Shown piece after piece: positions 61,855 to 64,000 of a DNA stretch of 64,000 nt (position 1 is the first letter of the stretch; the number at the start of each line of letters is the position of its first letter). Source of the DNA: Sphingomonas sp. ERG5 (GTDB lineage Bacteria; Pseudomonadota; Alphaproteobacteria; Sphingomonadales; Sphingomonadaceae); contig NZ_JSXI01000024.1 of assembly GCF_000803065.1 (NCBI RefSeq), positions 186,001 to 250,000 on the forward strand. The letters run 5' to 3'. A program made the translations under genes and the position numbers. The notes beneath the pieces were generated by a model. The model was not told the DNA's origin and ran no database searches. It saw only the letters and a list, made by a program, of their open reading frames with translations.

Positions 61855-62793
61855 ATGGATCAGACCAGCAATTCATCGCGAACCGGCAAGTTAATCATGG
61901 GGTTGGCGGCAATCGTCTTGGCCGTGTCGATCGGCTATGCGTCGTTGCGGAGCGCGGGAGAGGCGGCAAAGCCGCTGGGTGATCCGGCGCCGATGACTGC
62001 CGGCCAGCCGGCCAGCCTCGCGACATTGCGCGAGCAAGCGCGCGCGTCACCGGACAATGTCGAGACATGGCAAGCGCTTGGCGCGGCGGCCTTCGAGCAG
62101 CAGCAATTCCCGGAAGCGGCAATCGCATATGAACGCGGCACGAAGATCGCGCCACAGCGCGCCGATCTGTGGTCGGCGCTGGGCGAAGCGCGCGTGATGG
62201 GCAGCCCGACCGACCCGATGCCCGCCGCCGCCCTCTCCGCATTCGAAAAGGCGATCGCGATCGACGCGAAGGACCCGCGCAGCCGCTATTTCCTGGCGGT
62301 GAAGCGCGACCTGTCGGGCGATCATCAGGGCGCGATCGACGACTGGCTGGCGCTGCTGCGCGATACGCCGCCTGGGGCATCATGGGAAAGCGACTTGCGC
62401 CGCACCATCGCGCAGGTCGGCAAGATCAACGGCATCGATGTCGCCGGTCGCCTTGCCGCGATCAGCCCTGGCGATGCGCATGCCGGCCTGACACCGGGCG
62501 CGGGCGCCGGCAGCGCGATGCCGGGACCGACAGCGGCCGAGATCCGCGCCGCCGCCGCCCTGCCGCCCAGCGAGCAGAATAATATGGCGCGCGGCATGGT
62601 CGCCAGCCTGGAGGCCAAGCTGAAGGCCAATCCCGCCAATGTTGACGGCTGGATGATGCTGATGCGCAGCCGGATGACACTGGGCGAACCGGCCAGCGCC
62701 ACGGCGGCACGCAAGGCGGCGATCGCGGCGAACCCGGGGGCCAAGGCACGGATCGAAAGCGAGGCGAGTGCACTGGGCGTACCGACGGGATGA
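61855..62793 (+). CDS. CcmI/CycH-like TPR protein
   Basis: A 312-residue protein. One N-terminal membrane helix (LIMGLAAIVLAVSIGYASL) is followed by TPR repeats: NVETWQALGAAAFEQQQFPEAAIAYERG, then ADLWSALGEARVMG and SRYFLAVKRDLSGDHQGAIDDW. The C-terminal ANVDGWMMLMRSRMTLGEP segment matches the repeats of cytochrome c maturation factor CcmI/CycH/NrfG. It may present apocytochromes for heme attachment, which suits its place next to about 25 CxxCH sites. Divergent from the flavoprotein gene; the rest of the ccm set is not in the window. Confidence 0.78.
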   Translation: MDQTSNSSRTGKLIMGLAAIVLAVSIGYASLRSAGEAAKPLGDPAPMTAGQPASLATLREQARASPDNVETWQALGAAAFEQQQFPEAAIAYERGTKIAPQRADLWSALGEARVMGSPTDPMPAAALSAFEKAIAIDAKDPRSRYFLAVKRDLSGDHQGAIDDWLALLRDTPPGASWESDLRRTIAQVGKINGIDVAGRLAAISPGDAHAGLTPGAGAGSAMPGPTAAEIRAAAALPPSEQNNMARGMVASLEAKLKANPANVDGWMMLMRSRMTLGEPASATAARKAAIAANPGAKARIESEASALGVPTG

Positions 62794-63008
62794 TTCCAGC
62801 CTGCCCTGTCGCGGATGGCCCGCCTGCTGTGTTACGATGGCTCAGCCAGCGGGAAAGGATATGGCGTCGGCCAGCCACGCGAACCAATCACTCCGACCAT
62901 ATCGGGTGTGCAGAAGCGACCGCGCCCGAAGCCGATCAGGATGGCGGTATCGCACCTCTTTCAGATATTGCTGACTGTCGGGCGCCGTCATCATATTCAA
63001 GGTCTCTC

Positions 63009-63296
63009 ATGGCAAGGAAGAAACAGTATCTGACGGCAACCCTACCGGACGGCTATGTCAAGACGATCGGCCCCACCGCGGTGGAATTCTCGCATTATTG
63101 GCGGATCGTCGCCCATCTCTCAAAAGGCGGAACCGAAGTGTTCTGGGGACATACCAAGTCGCTGGCCGAGGCGAAGAAAAAGCGGAATGCTGCGATCGAG
63201 GCGGTCGCCCGGCGCGGATGGACATCTTATGATTTCGATGTGGTCGAGCTGGTAAAGACATCCGAGCAGCCCGATCGGATGCTCAACGACTGCTGA
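63009..63296 (+). CDS. Hypothetical protein, 95 aa
   Basis: The protein begins MARKKQYLTATLPDGYVKTI and contains HYWRIVAHLSKGGTEVFWGHT followed by a basic helix (EAKKKRNAAIEAVARRGW). I do not recognise the family. The compact beta-alpha pattern and basic helix look like a real small cytoplasmic protein. The ATG at 63009 is the best start; the frame continues upstream without a good ribosome site. The 62794-63008 gap holds nothing else convincing. Confidence 0.55.
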   Translation: MARKKQYLTATLPDGYVKTIGPTAVEFSHYWRIVAHLSKGGTEVFWGHTKSLAEAKKKRNAAIEAVARRGWTSYDFDVVELVKTSEQPDRMLNDC

Positions 63297-63375
63297 ACGC
63301 CGGCTCGACCCGGATTCCGTCCTGGCGCGCTGGTCAGCGCGTGTCGGGAAGCGGCAGGATCGGCGTGGGGTCCAT

Positions 63376-64000
63376 TCAGGCAATGCCCGGCACAGAACCG
63401 CTATAGGTCGCCCGCGGCCGGATGATGGTGCCGCCCGCATATTGCTCGATCGCATGCGCTGCCCAGCCGACGCTCCGTGCGACGGCAAAGAGCCGGAAGC
63501 CGGCATCGATGGGAAGCCCCGCTGTACGGATGACCGCGAGGAGACCGAAGTCGATGTTCGGCAACGCGCCCGTCATCTCGGCAGCCGCATCGCGCAGGAG
63601 CGTCAGCGCCGGATCGAGCGTGAGGTTCGCCAACAAGGCGGCACTGCGCGGGTCGCCGTGCGGATAAAGCGGATGGCCGAAACCGGGCAGTCCGTGCCCG
63701 GTCGCCAACCAGCGTGCGACCGCAGCCTCCGCACCGACATGTTCCGCCTCCGTCAACAATGCGGCAAGCGCAGCCCCTGCCCCGCCATGCTTCGGTCCGG
63801 ACAAGGTGCACAGGCCGGCCAGCAGGGCGGCGGGAACCGACGCGCCGGTCGAGGCGGCAACACGGACGGCAAAGGTCGATGGATTGAGTTCGTGATCGGC
63901 AAGCAGCACCAGCGCGCGGCGGATCAGATCCTCACCCGCGCGATCCACTGACCACCCGCCTGCCAACCGGCGATGGATCGGCGCGTCGCCATGACCGCCC
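63376..64000 (-). CDS. Citrate-synthase-like protein (5' end beyond window)
   Basis: The frame is open through base 64000, so only the C-terminal 207 residues are seen. It contains the citrate-synthase His motif in LADHELNPSTFAVRVAAST, LCTLSGPKHGGA, and the second catalytic region GFGHPLYPHGDPRSAAL, then a C-terminal R-A-T-Y-S-G-S-V-P tail. Catalytic His residues (HELNPS and GFGHPLY) are in place. It could be citrate synthase, methylcitrate synthase or a paralogue; the visible part does not decide. Convergent with the hypothetical gene after an 80-base gap. Confidence 0.85.
   Translation of the reverse strand, partial: GGHGDAPIHRRLAGGWSVDRAGEDLIRRALVLLADHELNPSTFAVRVAASTGASVPAALLAGLCTLSGPKHGGAGAALAALLTEAEHVGAEAAVARWLATGHGLPGFGHPLYPHGDPRSAALLANLTLDPALTLLRDAAAEMTGALPNIDFGLLAVIRTAGLPIDAGFRLFAVARSVGWAAHAIEQYAGGTIIRPRATYSGSVPGIA

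Overview
The window looks like a chromosomal segment of a sphingomonad (Sphingomonadales, Alphaproteobacteria). It is GC-rich, and it carries a TonB-dependent receptor paired with a LacI regulator, an RcdA/DUF1465 protein, a DksA with a reduced zinc finger, SdhE, DUF465 proteins, and a palindromic repeat of the kind common in sphingomonad genomes. The assignment rests on gene content only. I see no insertion sequence, prophage, CRISPR array or rRNA.

Layout. 1-3.3 kb: TonB receptor (cut by the window edge) and LacI regulator with a strong candidate operator. 3.8-6.8 kb: trimeric autotransporter adhesin. 6.9-25.3 kb: mostly core genes (M1 aminopeptidase, nitronate monooxygenase, rcdA, two DUF465 proteins, two PilZ proteins, dksA, serS-surE-nlpD, tyrS, recG, sdhE, mfd) plus a Ser/Gly-rich surface protein with a C-terminal sorting-like tail. 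25.4-29.1 kb: an EAL protein with an unrecognised N-terminus, and a Tat-exported amidase. 29.3-31.2 kb: a 51-codon peptide gene directly upstream of an asparagine-synthetase-like enzyme, a candidate orphan RiPP (ribosomal peptide) locus. 31.2-46.2 kb: DedA protein, an unusual CCTGTTA repeat cluster, GGDEF-EAL protein, moaA-nadK, tRNA-Asn, MarR and TetR loci with candidate operators, ogt, SDR, a TPR/beta-barrel plus FecR pair, and an acetolactate-synthase-like/aldehyde dehydrogenase operon.

46.4-62.8 kb is the most striking region. Two convergent operons encode multiheme redox proteins. The plus-strand operon holds a five-motif cytochrome c, a lipoprotein with two GlcG/HbpS-like domains, an outer-membrane barrel, and a 1324-residue decaheme protein with an LVIVD-like propeller. 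The minus-strand operon holds a flavoprotein fused to two cyclic-nucleotide-binding domains and a four-cluster ferredoxin, a cytochrome-b-like membrane protein, an FHA-transmembrane-decaheme fusion, and a metallophosphoesterase. A CcmI-like TPR protein is divergent. Together they could move electrons from NAD(P)H through the membrane to periplasmic and outer-surface hemes, with phospho-dependent and cyclic-nucleotide inputs. That pathway is inferred from domain order and gene arrangement. The window ends in a citrate-synthase-like gene cut by the edge.
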